Shown: positions 29,661 through 39,334, numbered from the stretch's first letter. The stretch: 64,000 bases of DNA from Acinetobacter sp. ANC 4805 (GCF_022549495.1 NZ_JAKZGD010000011.1:1-64000); one strand, 5' to 3'. Numbers and translations: made by a program. The notes: generated by a model from the sequence alone, not told the origin.

Positions 29661-30543
29661 GCAACCTTCTACGATGAAACGCTATACGCAATTATTGGCA
29701 ATAGGTGGCATGATTTCTTCTTTGAGTGCATTTGCGTCTGCGCATGAGGGTCATGATCAAATGATGCAAATGGATCAGCCGGTACAACAGAATATATTGA
29801 TGGAGACATCATCTTCTGTTGATCATTCAGGACATCAACTTGAATTAAGGCAAGTACCATCTGATATTCAACATGATGCACACGATCATCACCGTGAACA
29901 TGGTGGACAAATTTATCAAGCCACAACGATTAAAAATGCGTGGGTCGTTGATGATGGTCGAGGCAGTGCCAGTACTGAGCTAAAAACATGGGTGGGAGGT
30001 GATGAAAATAAAATATTTATCAAAGCTCATGTAGAAAAAGCGGAATCTGAGTATACTCAAACCGAAGCGATGCTGTTATATAGTCGTAATATTGCTGACT
30101 TTTGGGATGTCCAAGCAGGTGTTCGTTATCAATATCAACCTGAACAAAAGCATGGTAAAAATCAATGGGGCACGGTATTGGGACTACATGGTCTAGCGCC
30201 GTATTTCTTTGAAACAGAAGCCTATCTTTATGCAGGTCAAGATCAACGTTGGCAATTGAGTTTGGAAACAACACGCGATGTATTATTTACGCAAAAGTTG
30301 ATTGCTCAACCTTATCTGAATGTAGATGTCATGTTGAGTGATGAGTCGAATTATGCAGTTAAATCTGGATTATCCAAATTACAGACAGGTGTACAAACTC
30401 GTTATGAAATCAGTAAAAAAGTGATGCCTTTTATTGATATTGCGTACACATATAATAAAGGTTTGAAACAAACTGAATGGCAATCTGCCTCTGACAGTGA
30501 GAGAGGTTGGCTTTATGGCTTAGGACTTACGCTAAAGTTCTAA
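29647..30543 (+). CDS. copB: copper-resistance outer-membrane protein CopB
   Basis: A 299-residue CopB-family protein. The start at 29647 (MHITKQPSTMKRYTQLL) has a perfect AAGGAG six bases upstream; the frame extends to 29578. It has a signal peptide, then a His/Met-rich segment (GHDQMMQMDQ, DHSGHQLELRQ, HDAHDHHREHGG), then a C-terminal beta-barrel ending in aromatic-rich GLTLKF. It acts with CopA in copper sequestration at the outer membrane. The operon contains no copCD and no sensor pair within this window. Confidence 0.92.
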   Translation: MHITKQPSTMKRYTQLLAIGGMISSLSAFASAHEGHDQMMQMDQPVQQNILMETSSSVDHSGHQLELRQVPSDIQHDAHDHHREHGGQIYQATTIKNAWVVDDGRGSASTELKTWVGGDENKIFIKAHVEKAESEYTQTEAMLLYSRNIADFWDVQAGVRYQYQPEQKHGKNQWGTVLGLHGLAPYFFETEAYLYAGQDQRWQLSLETTRDVLFTQKLIAQPYLNVDVMLSDESNYAVKSGLSKLQTGVQTRYEISKKVMPFIDIAYTYNKGLKQTEWQSASDSERGWLYGLGLTLKF

Positions 30544-30625
30544 TCCTTTGTTCAAAATGTCACTACCCTGAGATACTGTTCGTTTATACTAGCAGTATCT
30601 TTTTTGAGTCATTCATGGTGCATAA

Positions 30626-31129
30626 ATGGCTTTAGAACAACAAGACAATTTAATAACTGACAACACAGATCAATGTATAAATCAAAGCGAGAAACCACAA
30701 AATTTGTTCGCTCAGCTTGAACCTGTTCCACTAAATAGCAGTATGAAAGTGAGTTTTTATTATATTCCGCACATGAGTGGTTTTGTGGAAGTACAACGTA
30801 TTCGAAAAGCATTATTGCCATTTGCAGAAATCTTAGTTGAACATAGCATTGATTTGGACACACGCCATCTTACTTTGTATCATCATTGTGCAATTGATGA
30901 CGTCACTGTTGCCTTAACCCGTCTGAGTTTGGGAGCGGAGTTACAACAAACCTTATCTCATTATGAACCTTTAGAAATGATGGATTTTAATACCGATACT
31001 TCTCCTTTGTTGAATAAGTCAACTGAGTCATCGGGTGGTTATTTTAGGCTTATCAGTCGTTTTTTAGATTTATTTTTAGGTCGTTTAAAGCAATGGATAA
31101 CATGCTTACAAGGAAAGAAGGATAAGTAA
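30626..31129 (+). CDS. small HMA-like-fold protein of unknown function
   Basis: A 167-residue protein. The middle (MKVSFYYIPHMSGFVEVQRIRKALLPFAEILVEHSIDLDTRHL) has the length and beta-alpha-beta rhythm of a heavy-metal-associated ferredoxin-like fold, but it lacks the CxxC metal site. The C terminus ends in a basic membrane-adjacent helix (RFLDLFLGRLKQW). It begins 83 bases after copB and its stop nearly touches the next gene, so the two form a pair. Metal handling is a guess from location only. Confidence 0.5.
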   Translation: MALEQQDNLITDNTDQCINQSEKPQNLFAQLEPVPLNSSMKVSFYYIPHMSGFVEVQRIRKALLPFAEILVEHSIDLDTRHLTLYHHCAIDDVTVALTRLSLGAELQQTLSHYEPLEMMDFNTDTSPLLNKSTESSGGYFRLISRFLDLFLGRLKQWITCLQGKKDK

Positions 31130-31130
31130 A

Positions 31131-31676
31131 ATGCCAAGATGGATGTATGGCGTATTAGGATTGGCGCTCGTATGGTTGGTTTGGACACAGGTACTTAAAC
31201 CTGCACCTGATATTAGCCAAATGACGACCCAGCAAGGCGTGCAGATTACCGCATTAGAAAAATATGAAGGAGCATTCCGTGTGCTTTCTAGGGAAGATTA
31301 TAACTTAGGACGTGAAGCCGACTTTTCCCCTATGGATATTGCGGTCGGTTGGGGGGACATGGCAAATCCTCAGATTTATAAACAAATTGATGTTTCGCAA
31401 AATAATCGTTGGTATTACTGGCGCGTTGATCATGAACCGCCTATTGCGTTAAGAGAAATCGCAACACATAGTGCCAATATGCATTTAGTTCCCGCAAATG
31501 CGTATATTGCATCACAAATGAAAAAAATTAAAAAAGATGATTTAGTCTATTTAAAAGGTTCTTTAATTGAAATACAGGCGAAAGATGGCTGGCATTGGAA
31601 AAGCTCTTTATCTCGTGAAGACACGGGTAATGGGGCGTGTGAGTTGATGCAAGTGGATCAAATTTCGTGGCAATAA
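31131..31676 (+). CDS. single-pass membrane protein of unknown function
   Basis: A 181-residue protein with one N-terminal membrane segment (YGVLGLALVWLVWTQVL) and a soluble C-terminal part, probably periplasmic (MDIAVGWGDMANPQIYKQI, WYYWRVDHEPP). No enzyme motif is visible. It starts one base after the preceding gene's stop. Cysteine is limited to GACELMQVD. Confidence 0.55.
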   Translation: MPRWMYGVLGLALVWLVWTQVLKPAPDISQMTTQQGVQITALEKYEGAFRVLSREDYNLGREADFSPMDIAVGWGDMANPQIYKQIDVSQNNRWYYWRVDHEPPIALREIATHSANMHLVPANAYIASQMKKIKKDDLVYLKGSLIEIQAKDGWHWKSSLSREDTGNGACELMQVDQISWQ

Positions 31677-31769
31677 ATTGTACTGATGAAGTATTTTAAT
31701 TTTAAAAATACACGACTGAAATGAATATATAATGCCTGACATCGCCATAAATTTTTACAGTACACTACT

Positions 31770-31820
31770 GCCCTAGGAGGACGACCTCCCTCAAAAGCAT
31801 CACGTTGGGACGACCCAATA
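31770..31820 (+). promoter_or_regulatory. guanidine-II riboswitch (mini-ykkC)
   Basis: Two small hairpins with ACGA loops: GGAGG-ACGA-CCTCC (31776-31789) and TTGGG-ACGA-CCCAA (31805-31818). This is the full signature of the guanidine-II (mini-ykkC) riboswitch, which controls guanidinium exporters. It sits directly in front of the SMR gene, with the second hairpin close to the ribosome site. Confidence 0.93.
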
Positions 31821-31843
31821 TTTGATAAAGATGAGTGTAAAAA

Positions 31844-32164
31844 ATGGCATGGGTAATTTTAATATTGGCAGGGGTTTTTGAAATTATTTGGGCATATTCC
31901 ATGAAGATGTCTGAAGGTTTTACCAAATTAACACCTAGTATCGTGACCCTCATTTTTATGATTTTAAGTGTCGTATTGCTGTCAATTGCAATGCGATCAT
32001 TGCCTTTAGGGACAGCCTATACGGTTTGGACTGGGATAGGTGCGATTGGATCGTTTATTGTTGGGATCATCGTTTTGCATGAGCCAATGACCGCAATGCG
32101 AATGATTGCAGCAATACTGATTGTTTCGGGTTTAGTTTTGATGAAACTATCTTCAACTTCATAA
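31844..32164 (+). CDS. gdx: SMR-family guanidinium exporter Gdx
   Basis: A 106-residue, four-helix small multidrug resistance protein. The essential glutamate is in GVFEIIWAYSMK (Glu13), and the GTAYTVWTGIGAIGS motif is typical of the Gdx (SugE) subtype rather than of EmrE-like exporters. The upstream guanidine-II riboswitch strongly supports guanidinium/H+ exchange as substrate. The next gene, ogt, lies 62 bases on. Confidence 0.93.
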   Translation: MAWVILILAGVFEIIWAYSMKMSEGFTKLTPSIVTLIFMILSVVLLSIAMRSLPLGTAYTVWTGIGAIGSFIVGIIVLHEPMTAMRMIAAILIVSGLVLMKLSSTS

Positions 32165-32226
32165 AAATTACTTCTCTTTATCAAAGAGGGGGAACTAAGA
32201 TTGAAGTAGCGTAAAGGAGATTTTTA

Positions 32227-32712
32227 ATGCAACTGGTGTATATGTATATGGACTCTCCTGTTGGTGCATTAAAATTGGTTGCCCATGATCAGGCACTTGT
32301 TGCGGTCATGTGGGACAATGAAGACCATAAACGAGTACGACTCGCCGAACTGATAGAGGATCGTCAACATCCGATGTTACTTCGAGTTAAAAAACAATTA
32401 GAACAATATTTCGCAGGTCAGCGTCAGCAATTTGATTTACCTTTGGACTTTCAAGGCACAGATTTTCAACAACAGGTTTGGCAGGCTTTGTTGACCATTC
32501 CTTATGGTGAGAAGCGTAGTTATAAAGACATTGCAGTTCAGATTGGTAATGAAAAAGCGGTACGTGCTGTTGGGGCTGCCAATGGTAGAAACCCAATTTC
32601 GATTATTGCGCCGTGTCATCGGGTGATTGGTTCGAGTGGGGCTTTGGTCGGTTTTGCGGGTGGTTTGGATAAGAAGAAAATTTTACTCAGTTTAGAGCAA
32701 AGCAAAGCTTAA
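32227..32712 (+). CDS. ogt: methylated-DNA--protein-cysteine methyltransferase
   Basis: Suicide DNA repair protein (161 residues) that removes methyl groups from O6-methylguanine. The acceptor cysteine is in PCHRVIG near residue 130, preceded by the DNA-binding helix IPYGEKRSYKDIA and ending VGFAGGLDKKK. The start has AAAGGAG upstream. The short N-terminal domain matches Ogt-type rather than Ada. Confidence 0.93.
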   Translation: MQLVYMYMDSPVGALKLVAHDQALVAVMWDNEDHKRVRLAELIEDRQHPMLLRVKKQLEQYFAGQRQQFDLPLDFQGTDFQQQVWQALLTIPYGEKRSYKDIAVQIGNEKAVRAVGAANGRNPISIIAPCHRVIGSSGALVGFAGGLDKKKILLSLEQSKA

Positions 32713-33019
32713 ATAATTTTAATTTCAAACTCTGCATAGCCTCATAAATCAGTAAGGGATTAGATGTATTTTGCATAGGCGTTCTTTTACTTTTCAAAGA
32801 TGAAAAGTAACAAAAATCTTTTGTCTGGCTGATGGTACATCCTTGATACCACAGCCAAACTGGCGGCATCCATGCCGCCTATCATGATAGTCAACCTTGA
32901 GTATAATTCTAAAAAAACTAACTTTATTTTATAAATTATCCATGTCGTTAATACTCGATTTTAATCGCCTTTTGGAATAAGCTTAAGCCTTTCATAACAA
33001 GTTGAATGGAAGTTTAAAA
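32713..33019. other. ogt-argJ intergenic with repeat-like hairpin
   Basis: About 300 bases without a gene. It has a palindrome GGCGGCATCCATGCCGCC (about 32862-32879) and A/T-rich sequence with AAAAGTAAC. The CATCCATGCC part is echoed near 39680-39700. It resembles a degraded dispersed repeat. No terminator with T-run found. Confidence 0.45.
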
Positions 33020-34240
33020 ATGGCTGTTGGTGACGTAACAATGCCACTTATGCATGTGGTGCAGGGTGTAAAAATTGGCTCAACTGAGGCGTATGTACGT
33101 TATCCAAATCGACGAGATCTAGTCATTTTTGAATTTGCTGAAGGTTCAAACGTTGCTGGGGTATTTACCCAAAGCGCTTTTGCTGCTGCGCCTGTACTTC
33201 TCAGCAAAAAACACTTGGCAGAGAACACGCCACGTTACCTGATTATTAATACAGGTAATGCCAATGCTGCAACAGGAACAATTGGTTATAAAAATGCAGA
33301 AGTGACTTGTGTGAAACTCGCTGAGTTGACAGGTGTGCAAACCAATCAGATTTTGCCATTTTCAACGGGCGTTATCGGTGAGCAGTTGCCAATTGAACGT
33401 TTAGTACAAGGTATTCAGCCTGCATTAAACGATTTAAATGCTGATCGTTGGGCAGATGCTGCATCAGGCATTATGACCACAGATACTACACCTAAAGGTG
33501 CTTCTGAGCAGTTTGAACTTGATGGCGTGATTTATACCATGACAGGCATCAGTAAAGGCGCAGGTATGATTCGCCCGAACATGGCGACCATGCTCAGCTT
33601 TGTTGCAACAGATGCACCGATTTCAAAAGCATCTGTACAGCAGCTTTTGCAGACTACAGTTGAGCATTCATTTAACCGCATTACCATTGATGGTGATACC
33701 TCAACCAATGACTCTTGTATCTTTGTAGCAACGGGTTTAGCGGGTGGTGCTGAGATTCAGAGCCAAGATGATGCACGTTATCAACAGGTACTTGATGTAT
33801 TGGCACGTATTATGAATCGTCTAGCGCAATTGATTGTGCGTGATGGAGAGGGGGCAACCAAGTTCATCACGGTTCAAGTTGAAGGTGGAGCAAACACGCA
33901 AGAGTGTTGCGATGTTGCTTATAGTGTCGCTGAGTCACCACTTATTAAAACGGCTTTATTCGCTTCAGATCCAAACTGGGGACGCATCGTGATGGCAATA
34001 GGTAAGGCAGGTGTACCCAACCTAGACAGTAGTAAAGTACAAGTTTGGTTAGGTGATGTGCAGATCTGTTTGGATGGAGGTGCGAATCCTGACTATACCG
34101 AAGCGGCAGGTGCAGCAGTCATGGCTGAGAAGGAAATCACGATTCGTATTGATCTTGGACGTGGTACAGCAAAAGACACGGTGTATACCTGTGACTTTTC
34201 TTATGACTATGTAAAAATTAATGCCGATTATCGTTCATAA
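33020..34240 (+). CDS. argJ: bifunctional ornithine acetyltransferase / N-acetylglutamate synthase
   Basis: Enzyme of the arginine acetyl cycle (406 residues) that moves the acetyl group from N-acetylornithine to glutamate. It is made as a precursor cleaved autocatalytically before the Thr of [10 protein letters not shown] near residue 190. Other blocks: [10 protein letters not shown] and TTDTTPKGA. The frame opens at a TTG (33002); ATG 33020 ([11 protein letters not shown]) has GGAAG upstream and is the likely start. The terminator at 34256-34280 follows. Confidence 0.95.
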   Translation: MAVGDVTMPLMHVVQGVKIGSTEAYVRYPNRRDLVIFEFAEGSNVAGVFTQSAFAAAPVLLSKKHLAENTPRYLIINTGNANAATGTIGYKNAEVTCVKLAELTGVQTNQILPFSTGVIGEQLPIERLVQGIQPALNDLNADRWADAASGIMTTDTTPKGASEQFELDGVIYTMTGISKGAGMIRPNMATMLSFVATDAPISKASVQQLLQTTVEHSFNRITIDGDTSTNDSCIFVATGLAGGAEIQSQDDARYQQVLDVLARIMNRLAQLIVRDGEGATKFITVQVEGGANTQECCDVAYSVAESPLIKTALFASDPNWGRIVMAIGKAGVPNLDSSKVQVWLGDVQICLDGGANPDYTEAAGAAVMAEKEITIRIDLGRGTAKDTVYTCDFSYDYVKINADYRS

Positions 34241-34253
34241 ATTTGCGTTATAA

Positions 34254-34282
34254 TGAAGCCTCCACAGTGAGGCTTTTTTTAT
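34254..34282 (+). terminator. terminator after argJ
   Basis: Stem AAGCCTC / GAGGCTT (34256-34262 with 34269-34275) and a T-run. Confidence 0.88.
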
Positions 34283-34383
34283 AAGCTGGTTTGTGGATAA
34301 AGTGATTTATCCCAAATGATCACCAAGATACCCACGTTATAAGTTTGCAGCGATGCAAGCACGCAGGATAGAGAAGACGCTTT

Positions 34384-35448
34384 ATGAATGATGCGAATTT
34401 AATTGCGAACGAAGCCAAAAATATTGTGCAGGCGCATTTAGATCGTTTGGGTGACCCAAAAGACAATCGTCTTAGCCCAGAAGTGAAACAAGAAAAGTTT
34501 GCGCAAATTGCAGCAGAGCTTAAAAAACGCAATGCTGTACTTGTCGCACATTATTATTGCGATCCTGAAGTGCAAGAGCTTGCGGAACTGACAGGTGGTT
34601 GTGTTTCTGACTCATTAGAAATGGCACGTTTTGGACGTGATCATCCTGCGACAACACTGGTTGTTGCTGGGGTTAAATTTATGGGTGAAACCTCTAAAAT
34701 TTTATCACCTGAAAAAACAGTATTGATGCCGACCCTAGAAGCAACCTGTTCACTTGACTTGGGCTGTCCAGTCGATGAGTTTTCTGCATTCTGTGATCAA
34801 CATCCTGATCATACTGTGGTGGTGTATGCCAATACCTCGGCAGCAGTCAAAGCACGTGCCGATTGGGTGGTGACTTCAAGCTGTGCAGTTGAGATTATTG
34901 AACACCTTGATAGCTTGGGTGAAAAAATTATTTGGGCACCTGATCAGCATTTAGGACGTTATATCCAAAAGAAAACAGGTGCAGAAATGTTGTTATGGGA
35001 TGGCGCATGTATCGTACATGAAGAATTCCGTGCGCGTGGCATTGCACAAATGAAAGCGCTTTATCCTGATGCGGCAGTTTTAGTTCATCCAGAGTCACCT
35101 GAATCTGTGGTGGATATTGCCGATGCGGTCGGTAGTACCTCACAATTGATCAAAGCAGCACAGACTTTGCCACATAAGCAAATGATTGTAGCAACAGACC
35201 GTGGCATTTTTTATAAAATGCAGCAAGCTGCGCCAGATAAAGAATTATTTGAAGCACCAACCGCAGGTGAGGGGGCAACCTGTCGCTCATGCGCGCATTG
35301 TCCGTGGATGGCAATGAATGAATTGGATGGAATTTTGCATGTATTGCAGCACGCTGATCAAGAAATACACGTTGATCCTGCGCTTGCTGAACGAGCAAAA
35401 TTACCATTAGATCGAATGTTGAACTTTAGTGCCTCGCTAAAGCGTTAA
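34384..35448 (+). CDS. nadA: quinolinate synthase A
   Basis: Radical-free [4Fe-4S] enzyme (354 residues) of de novo NAD synthesis, condensing iminoaspartate with dihydroxyacetone phosphate. The three cluster cysteines are in [24 protein letters not shown] and [28 protein letters not shown] and [12 protein letters not shown] are family blocks. It stands alone; nadB and nadC are not in this window, while the NAD-salvage genes lie 4 kb on. Confidence 0.95.
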   Translation: MNDANLIANEAKNIVQAHLDRLGDPKDNRLSPEVKQEKFAQIAAELKKRNAVLVAHYYCDPEVQELAELTGGCVSDSLEMARFGRDHPATTLVVAGVKFMGETSKILSPEKTVLMPTLEATCSLDLGCPVDEFSAFCDQHPDHTVVVYANTSAAVKARADWVVTSSCAVEIIEHLDSLGEKIIWAPDQHLGRYIQKKTGAEMLLWDGACIVHEEFRARGIAQMKALYPDAAVLVHPESPESVVDIADAVGSTSQLIKAAQTLPHKQMIVATDRGIFYKMQQAAPDKELFEAPTAGEGATCRSCAHCPWMAMNELDGILHVLQHADQEIHVDPALAERAKLPLDRMLNFSASLKR

Positions 35449-35579
35449 AATGCTTGTTAAATATACATTTGATAAGGAAAAAGCATTTTTTTTAAAACTA
35501 GGTGTTGACGTGATGCGACGTCAAGCCTAGAATGCACACCGTACCGCACGATGTGCGATACAATAAAAGCTGAGAAAAT

Positions 35580-35656
35580 CGGAGCATAGCACAGCCTGGT
35601 AGTGCACCTGGTTTGGGACCAGGGGGTCGTAGGTTCGAATCCTACTGCTCCGACCA
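35580..35656 (+). tRNA. tRNA-Pro (anticodon TGG)
   Basis: 77 nt including encoded CCA. Acceptor arm CGGAGCA / TGCTCCG, anticodon loop TTTGGGA gives TGG, and T-loop TTCGAAT. An identical copy occurs at 35922-35998. Confidence 0.96.
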
Positions 35657-35726
35657 TTTAAAATGATGTTGTAAAACATTGCTTTAAAATCGGCGAAGTA
35701 TCGCTTGATATTATTATCATCGTTAT

Positions 35727-35803
35727 GCGCCTGTAGCTCAGTTGGATAGAGCATCCGCCTTCTAAGCGGATGGTCACAGGTTCGAATCCTGTCAGGCGCG
35801 CCA
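35727..35803 (+). tRNA. tRNA-Arg (anticodon TCT)
   Basis: 77 nt with encoded CCA. Acceptor arm GCGCCTG / CAGGCGC, anticodon loop CTTCTAA gives TCT, standard D and T arms. Confidence 0.96.
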
Positions 35804-35840
35804 TTTTGGTAGCTTGGTACATAGAATCAAAACATGTTAT

Positions 35841-35917
35841 GGTGGATGTAGCTCAGTTGGTAGAGCCCTGGATTGTGATTCCAGTTGTCGCGGGTTCGAA
35901 TCCCGTCATTCACCCCA
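35841..35917 (+). tRNA. tRNA-His (anticodon GTG)
   Basis: 77 nt with encoded CCA and an extra G at position -1 paired with C73, as in tRNA-His. Acceptor GTGGATG / CATTCAC, anticodon GTG in GATTGTGATT. Confidence 0.95.
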
Positions 35918-35921
35918 CATT

Positions 35922-35998
35922 CGGAGCATAGCACAGCCTGGTAGTGCACCTGGTTTGGGACCAGGGGGTCGTAGGTTCGAATCCTACTGCTCCGACCA
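35922..35998 (+). tRNA. tRNA-Pro (anticodon TGG), second copy
   Basis: Identical over 77 nt to the copy at 35580, starting four bases after tRNA-His. The duplicate probably arose by local recombination and raises Pro(TGG) dosage. Confidence 0.95.
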
Positions 35999-36017
35999 TC
36001 ATCTTAACGATGAGATA

Positions 36018-36045
36018 AAAAACCGCTAATTTAGCGGTTTTTTTA
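36018..36045 (+). terminator. terminator of the tRNA cluster
   Basis: Stem AAACCGCTAA / TTAGCGGTTT (36020-36029 with 36031-36040) followed by T-run. Confidence 0.85.
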
Positions 36046-36128
36046 CGTCTGCATTAATTAGTTATGATATTTATAATGTATTAGATTCATTATTTTAAAC
36101 TTTAAAAATTATAAGTGATTGGGAAGAG

Positions 36129-36764
36129 ATGCTTTTCTATTTTATTTTTATCATTATTATTTTAGCCGTTCTTACTTATTTGAAATCGCCTGATTTTAAA
36201 GGAAAGATGGGTGAGTTCATGGTTGCTGTACATGTCGATAAAGCATTAGGCGATGAGTATATTCTGTTAAATAACTGTACGATTCCTGATCAAGAGCAGG
36301 GAACAACACAAATTGATCACATTCTAATAAGTCCTTACGGTGTTTTTATTATAGAAACGAAAAACTATACAGGTTGGATTTTTGGTAGTACTCGTCAGAA
36401 ACAATGGACGCAAAAGATTTATAAAAAAAGTTATAAATTTCAAAATCCATTACATCAAAACTATAAACACATGAAAGTTTTGGAGATGATTTTAAGTGAT
36501 ATACTTGAACCAAAATATTTGCATTCGGTTATTGTTTTTACTCCTAGAAGTGAATTCAAAACAGAGATGCCTGAAAATGTATTTCGTGGAAAGGCATGGA
36601 TAAATTATGTAAAGAGCTTCAATGAGGAAGTAATCAGTTCAATGAAGCAAAAAAGAATTCATTACAGAATAGAAAAAGAAATATTGGAATCTTCATGGAA
36701 AACAGATCGCCAACATGTTGAATATCTCAAACAGAAAAGTACGAAGAAAGACGCCATAAATTAG
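36129..36764 (+). CDS. NERD-domain (nuclease-related) membrane protein
   Basis: A 211-residue protein with an N-terminal membrane helix (MLFYFIFIIIILAVLTYL) and a NERD domain in residues ~25-140. The signature GKMGEFMVAVHVDK ... DEYILLNNCTIPDQ ... QIDHILISPYGVFIIETKN matches the PD-(D/E)XK-like fold, with I-D-H and E-T-K as likely active-site residues. The C-terminal 70 residues are basic and unassigned. ATG 36129 follows GGGAAGAG. NERD proteins are thought to act on DNA; the role here is unknown. Confidence 0.8.
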   Translation: MLFYFIFIIIILAVLTYLKSPDFKGKMGEFMVAVHVDKALGDEYILLNNCTIPDQEQGTTQIDHILISPYGVFIIETKNYTGWIFGSTRQKQWTQKIYKKSYKFQNPLHQNYKHMKVLEMILSDILEPKYLHSVIVFTPRSEFKTEMPENVFRGKAWINYVKSFNEEVISSMKQKRIHYRIEKEILESSWKTDRQHVEYLKQKSTKKDAIN

Positions 36765-36948
36765 CCTTTGCTTTGTCTGATCATTTATCTCAAATTCCTT
36801 GCTTAGTTTAGCTATTGTAGTTTGAGTGATATCCAGTTAATTTTTAATTGTAGAGCATGGAGCTGTTAGACAAGTAATGCCGCCTATTTATGTAGTTTTA
36901 GGCATAATATTTTTAACTTTTTAAAAAATGAAAATAACAGGGATAGAA

Positions 36949-38553
36949 ATGACACAAGCAGCTTTTGATTTTGTAATTATTGGTGGTGGCTCAGCAGGTT
37001 GTGTACTTGCAGGTCGGCTTTCAGAAAATCCAAATATATCAGTATGTTTACTTGAAGCTGGTGGTGATGGGAATAGTTGGTTGGTGAATACACCTGCTGC
37101 TGCTGTGATTAGTATTCCTACAAAACTGAATAACTGGGCTTTGGAGACTATTCCACAAAAAGGCTTAAATGGGCGTAAGGGTTATCAACCTCGCGGGAAA
37201 TGTTTAGGGGGAAGTTCTGCGATTAATGCGATGGTGTATATCCGTGGACATCACAGTGACTATGACCATTGGGCTGCTCTAGGCAATACAGGTTGGTCAT
37301 ATCAAGAAGTACTGCCTTATTTTATAAAATCAGAACATAACGAACGCATTCGTAATCAATATCATGGACAGCATGGTCCATTGAATGTTGGAGAGCTACG
37401 TTCAGATAATCCTTATCAAAAAACATTTGTTGAAGCTGCTCAACAAGTTGGCTATCCATTGAATGATGACTTTAATGGCGCTGAGCAAGAGGGCTTGGGG
37501 GTTTATCAAGTTACACAAAAAAATGGTGAGCGTTGGAGTGCTGCACGAGGATATTTATTGCCTTATTTGGGTAAACGTCCAAACCTACATGTCATCACAC
37601 AAGCAATGGTTGCTCGTATTGTGATTGAAAATGGTCGTGCTGTTGGGGTGGAGTATAAACATAAAGGGCAAACCACGATCATTAATGCCAAAAAGGAGGT
37701 TTTACTCTCTGCTGGTGCATTCCAATCGCCACAAGTGTTGATGTTATCAGGGATTGGCCCACGTCAAGAGTTGGAGAAGCATGGTATCCCTGTGGTGAAG
37801 GACCTTGTCGGTGTTGGGGAAAACCTGCACGATCATCCTGATTTTATCTTTGCTTATAAAACCAAGCAAATCGATGGAACTTTCGGGGTTTCAGTTGGTG
37901 GTAGTTTAGATTTGGTTAAGCAGATTGGTCGTTATCGTAAAGAACGCCGTGGTTTGATCACGACCAACTATGCTGAATGTGGTGGTTTCCTAAAAAGCCG
38001 TCCTGAGTTAGATAAGCCGAATTTACAATTGCATTTTGTGATTGCGGTGGTGGATAACCATGCTCGAACGATGCATACAGGTCATGGTATTTCATGTCAT
38101 GTGTGTTTATTGAATCCACGTGCACGTGGTTCAGTCAAACTCAGTGGTAAAAATGTTGATGATCCATTATTGATTGATTTTAAATTCTTAGAGGATGAAC
38201 AAGATCTTCAAGATATGGTCGATGGCTATAAAGTTACACAAAAATTGATGCAAGCACCTGCGTTAAATGAAAAAATCAAAGAAGATATGTTTACTGCCAA
38301 TGTGAAGTCTGACGATGAAATTCGTGAGGTTTTACGCCAACGTGTTGACACGGTTTATCATCCAGTGGGCAGTTGTAAGATGGGTGTGGATGAAATGGCG
38401 GTGGTGGACCCTGAGCTGAAAGTTTATGGTATTGATGGGCTTCGTGTGATTGATGCTTCCATTATGCCAACGGTCGTGAATGGTAACACCAATGCACCAG
38501 CAATCATGATTGCTGAGAAAGCAGTCGATATGATTCGTCAAACTTGGAAGTAG
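36949..38553 (+). CDS. GMC-family FAD-dependent oxidoreductase
   Basis: A 534-residue choline-dehydrogenase-like enzyme. The FAD-binding motif DFVIIGGGSAGCVLAGRLSE is at the N terminus; the GMC motifs GKCLGGSSAINAMVYIRGH and HPVGSCKMG are present, and the C-terminal block GNTNAPAIMIAEKA. The frame begins at 36928, but AGGGA stands 7-11 bases before ATG 36949, so that is the likely start. The substrate alcohol cannot be told from sequence; neighbours give no hint. Confidence 0.88.
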   Translation: MTQAAFDFVIIGGGSAGCVLAGRLSENPNISVCLLEAGGDGNSWLVNTPAAAVISIPTKLNNWALETIPQKGLNGRKGYQPRGKCLGGSSAINAMVYIRGHHSDYDHWAALGNTGWSYQEVLPYFIKSEHNERIRNQYHGQHGPLNVGELRSDNPYQKTFVEAAQQVGYPLNDDFNGAEQEGLGVYQVTQKNGERWSAARGYLLPYLGKRPNLHVITQAMVARIVIENGRAVGVEYKHKGQTTIINAKKEVLLSAGAFQSPQVLMLSGIGPRQELEKHGIPVVKDLVGVGENLHDHPDFIFAYKTKQIDGTFGVSVGGSLDLVKQIGRYRKERRGLITTNYAECGGFLKSRPELDKPNLQLHFVIAVVDNHARTMHTGHGISCHVCLLNPRARGSVKLSGKNVDDPLLIDFKFLEDEQDLQDMVDGYKVTQKLMQAPALNEKIKEDMFTANVKSDDEIREVLRQRVDTVYHPVGSCKMGVDEMAVVDPELKVYGIDGLRVIDASIMPTVVNGNTNAPAIMIAEKAVDMIRQTWK

Positions 38554-38557
38554 GTTT

Positions 38558-38590
38558 TTAGAGCTAAGGTTTTTTGCCTTAGCTCTTTTC
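38558..38590. terminator. bidirectional terminator between GMC oxidoreductase and nrtR
   Basis: Stem AGAGCTAAGG / CCTTAGCTCT (38560-38569 with 38577-38586), loop TTTTTTG. It overlaps the 3' end of the opposing nrtR. Confidence 0.85.
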
Positions 38591-39334
38591 ATTTTCAGTC
38601 GGATGACGTGGTGTTTCTAACATACGTGGAAAAGTGAAATGATAATTGTCGAGTGCATAACGAAACAGTTGGGCAGGGCGTTTGCCGACAATCTTTTGCT
38701 GTCCTGTTTCCTCAACGACCTCTGCTTCTTGCATACGACGTCTAAATGATTTTTTTTCTAATGTATGACCTAAAATAATTTCATAAATTGTTTGCAATTC
38801 AGTCAGCGTAAATAACTCAGGCATCAGGCTAGCAGGTAAGGCTGTATAGCGGGTTTTGTTGCAAAGACGATCAAATGCTAACTGTAGTAAGTCTTTATGA
38901 TCGAAAGCCAAATCAAGTTTCAAGGCTTCATTTATAGAAAGCCACTCACTTTGTTCTGTTGTTGTACTTTGTTGAATTTGAAATTTATTAAAATCAATTA
39001 GGGCAAAATATAGCGAAGTGATTGACCAACCGCGTGGATCACGATGCTGATTGCCGATGGTCTCAACTTGTTCAAGATAAGGGGAGTGAATCCCTGTTTT
39101 TTCAAGCAGTTTACGGTGAGCTGTTGCCATTAAGTTGGGATCGGTTTTTAAATCGACAAAGCCGCCAGGCAGTGCCCATTTCCCTTTTTCGGGGAAGTTG
39201 GAGCGTTGAATCATTAAAACCTGTAATTGACCTTTTGCCACAGAAAAAATTGCCATATCAACCGTAAACAGCGGGGTGTCATAGTCTGTTTTTTGATAGT
39301 GGGCAAGGTATTCCTGTTCGGAGGTATAGGTCAT
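38579..39334 (-). CDS. nrtR: NrtR-type NUDIX-related transcriptional regulator
   Basis: A 251-residue protein with an N-terminal NUDIX-fold sensor (residues ~20-145) and a C-terminal winged helix (residues ~165-235, TLTELQTIYEIILGHTLEKKSFRRRM). This is the layout of NrtR, the ADP-ribose-sensing repressor of NAD metabolism genes. The NUDIX box is degenerate (GGFVDLKTDPNLMATAHRKLLEKTGI lacks the REUXEE core), so it probably binds without hydrolysing. It stands 0.4 kb from nadV and the prs-like gene, the expected targets. Name is from layout and context. Confidence 0.75.
   Translation of the reverse strand: MTYTSEQEYLAHYQKTDYDTPLFTVDMAIFSVAKGQLQVLMIQRSNFPEKGKWALPGGFVDLKTDPNLMATAHRKLLEKTGIHSPYLEQVETIGNQHRDPRGWSITSLYFALIDFNKFQIQQSTTTEQSEWLSINEALKLDLAFDHKDLLQLAFDRLCNKTRYTALPASLMPELFTLTELQTIYEIILGHTLEKKSFRRRMQEAEVVEETGQQKIVGKRPAQLFRYALDNYHFTFPRMLETPRHPTENEKS

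Noticed and set aside
35457..36029. Short reading frames across the tRNA genes
   Set aside because: They are translations of tRNA sequence (for example VQSRGFESRHS-like strings) and have no real start or family.
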